A stretch of DNA of 6,260 nt from JANOBJ01 sp031411575 (GTDB lineage Bacteria; Pseudomonadota; Gammaproteobacteria; Burkholderiales; Burkholderiaceae_C). The notes under the pieces were generated by a model. The model was not told the DNA's origin, ran no database searches, and worked only from the letters and a program-made list of their open reading frames with translations. Shown here piece by piece: positions 5,881 to 6,260 of this stretch. The translations under genes were made by a program, and so were the position numbers. The DNA is taken from NCBI GenBank assembly GCA_031411575.1, contig JANOBJ010000355.1:1-6260 (forward strand), in the 5' to 3' direction. Position 1 is the stretch's first letter; every line of letters begins with the position of its first letter.

Positions 5881-6044
5881 CTTTGCTGAAGCGGCTGATG
5901 CAAGGGTGCACCCCAGTCGAAGGAAGCAAAGATTCATGGGTTACCGCCACCCTTTTTCTGGCGAGGTGAGGCTGAAACGCCAGACCGGCATGTTGTCATG
6001 ACGGTCACGCTGTGACAGCTGTTTGAATGTATCGGAGTGTCCTG
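5881..6044 (+). promoter_or_regulatory. Structured 5' leader of rpmB (candidate cis-regulatory RNA)
   Basis: The gap from the predicted start of transcription to the rpmB ATG is about 164 nt, long for a ribosomal protein gene, and carries several inverted repeats. CTTTGCT (5881-5887) pairs with AGCAAAG (5925-5931), enclosing the perfect palindrome GGGTGCACCC (5904-5913). GGGT (5938-5941) pairs with ACCC (5949-5952), directly followed by TTTTT (5953-5957). TCTGGCG (5957-5963) pairs with CGCCAGA (5978-5984). GTCAC (6004-6008) pairs with GTGAC (6012-6016). GGGTG (5904-5908) could instead pair with CACCC (5948-5952), so alternative folds compete around the T-tract. I recognise no known riboswitch class. 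The rpmB ribosome-binding site GGAG is at 6034-6037, 7 nt before the ATG. Confidence 0.4.
5936..6001 (+). CDS. Possible 21-codon upstream ORF in the rpmB leader
   Basis: The ATG at 5936 opens a frame of 21 codons ending in TGA (5999-6001), 43 nt before the rpmB start. AAGGAAG (5920-5926) lies 9 nt upstream, a plausible Shine-Dalgarno. The peptide would begin MGYRHPFSGEV and is rather basic (R4, R12, K14, R15). It resembles no family I recognise and has no run of one amino acid as in classical attenuator peptides. It overlaps the leader hairpins, so its translation would reshape them. A second frame at 5898-5969 (22 codons) overlaps it but has a poorer ribosome-binding site. This may be chance. 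Confidence 0.2.
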   Translation: MGYRHPFSGEVRLKRQTGMLS

Positions 6045-6260
6045 ATGGCACGCGTCTGCGAAGTAACGGGTAAAGGCCCGATGGTCGGGAACAACGTTTC
6101 CCACGCCAACAACAAAACAAAGCGCCGGTTCCTGCCGAACCTGCAATACCGCCGTTTCTGGGTTGAAGCAGAAAACCGCTGGGTGCGTCTGCGCATTTCC
6201 AACGCCGGTCTTCGTTTGATCGATAAAAACGGCATCGACGCCGTGCTCGCCGACATGCGC
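6045..6260 (+). CDS. rpmB: 50S ribosomal protein L28, 3' end missing
   Basis: bL28 is a small basic protein of the large ribosomal subunit. The 72 visible codons begin MARVCEVTGKGPMVGNNVSH, continue with the lysine/arginine-rich ANNKTKRRFLPNLQYRRFWV, and reach the C-terminal LRLIDKNGIDAVLADMR. This covers nearly the whole protein: relatives are 77-78 residues, so about five codons and the stop lie beyond the right edge. The ATG at 6045 has GGAG 7 nt upstream. rpmG (L33) usually follows in this group and would be expected just outside the window. Confidence 0.97.
   Translation, partial: MARVCEVTGKGPMVGNNVSHANNKTKRRFLPNLQYRRFWVEAENRWVRLRISNAGLRLIDKNGIDAVLADMR

Noticed and set aside
5249..5950. 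Minus-strand open frame of 233 codons opposite trxB
   Set aside because: It is antisense to the complete trxB and has composition typical of a shadow frame.
5904..5990. Pieces resembling a cobalamin riboswitch (GGGTGC, CCGCCAC, CCAGACCGGC)
   Set aside because: The pieces are scattered, the GGGAA-type core and the full B12-box tail are missing, and rpmB is not a cobalamin-related gene.
6004..6026. TGTGA near 6011-6015 as a possible Crp half site before rpmB
   Set aside because: The partner at N6 spacing reads TTTGA instead of TCACA, and the adjacent TCAC is on the wrong side. The symmetry here is better explained as a small hairpin.

Overview
The window is a stretch of core chromosome from a GC-rich betaproteobacterium, most likely Burkholderiales of the Comamonadaceae type (Polaromonas, Rhodoferax or Acidovorax relatives). 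This placement is an inference from protein sequence character, high GC and gene order; no search was run. No mobile element, CRISPR array, phage gene, tRNA or rRNA is visible.

Layout. Four genes run leftward on the minus strand from about 4.73 kb: a Crp/Fnr-family regulator, ftsK (division-associated DNA translocase), lolA (periplasmic lipoprotein chaperone) and rarA (AAA+ replication-fork maintenance ATPase). rarA is cut by the left edge. Gaps between them are short (37, 53 and 7 nt), so they are probably one transcription unit. A 150-bp divergent intergenic region (4730-4879) separates the regulator from trxB (thioredoxin reductase) on the plus strand. After trxB comes a 208-nt gap holding a good -10 element and a structured leader of about 164 nt. 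It leads into rpmB (ribosomal protein L28), which is cut by the right edge a few codons before its expected stop.

How the genes relate. The order trxB / regulator / ftsK / lolA / rarA parallels the E. coli locus trxB / lrp / ftsK / lolA / rarA / serS. Here the regulator slot is filled by a Crp-type protein instead of Lrp. The genes serve general housekeeping: chromosome segregation at the septum, outer-membrane lipoprotein delivery, replication-fork repair, thiol redox balance and translation.

The least ordinary features are non-coding or nested. An AT-rich repeat-like segment sits in frame inside rarA, and a shorter motif with the same spacing lies inside the lolA signal-peptide coding region. 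A compound hairpin spans the stop codon of the regulator. The rpmB leader shows mutually exclusive base-pairing options and a possible 21-codon upstream ORF. I see no convincing new multi-gene system here.
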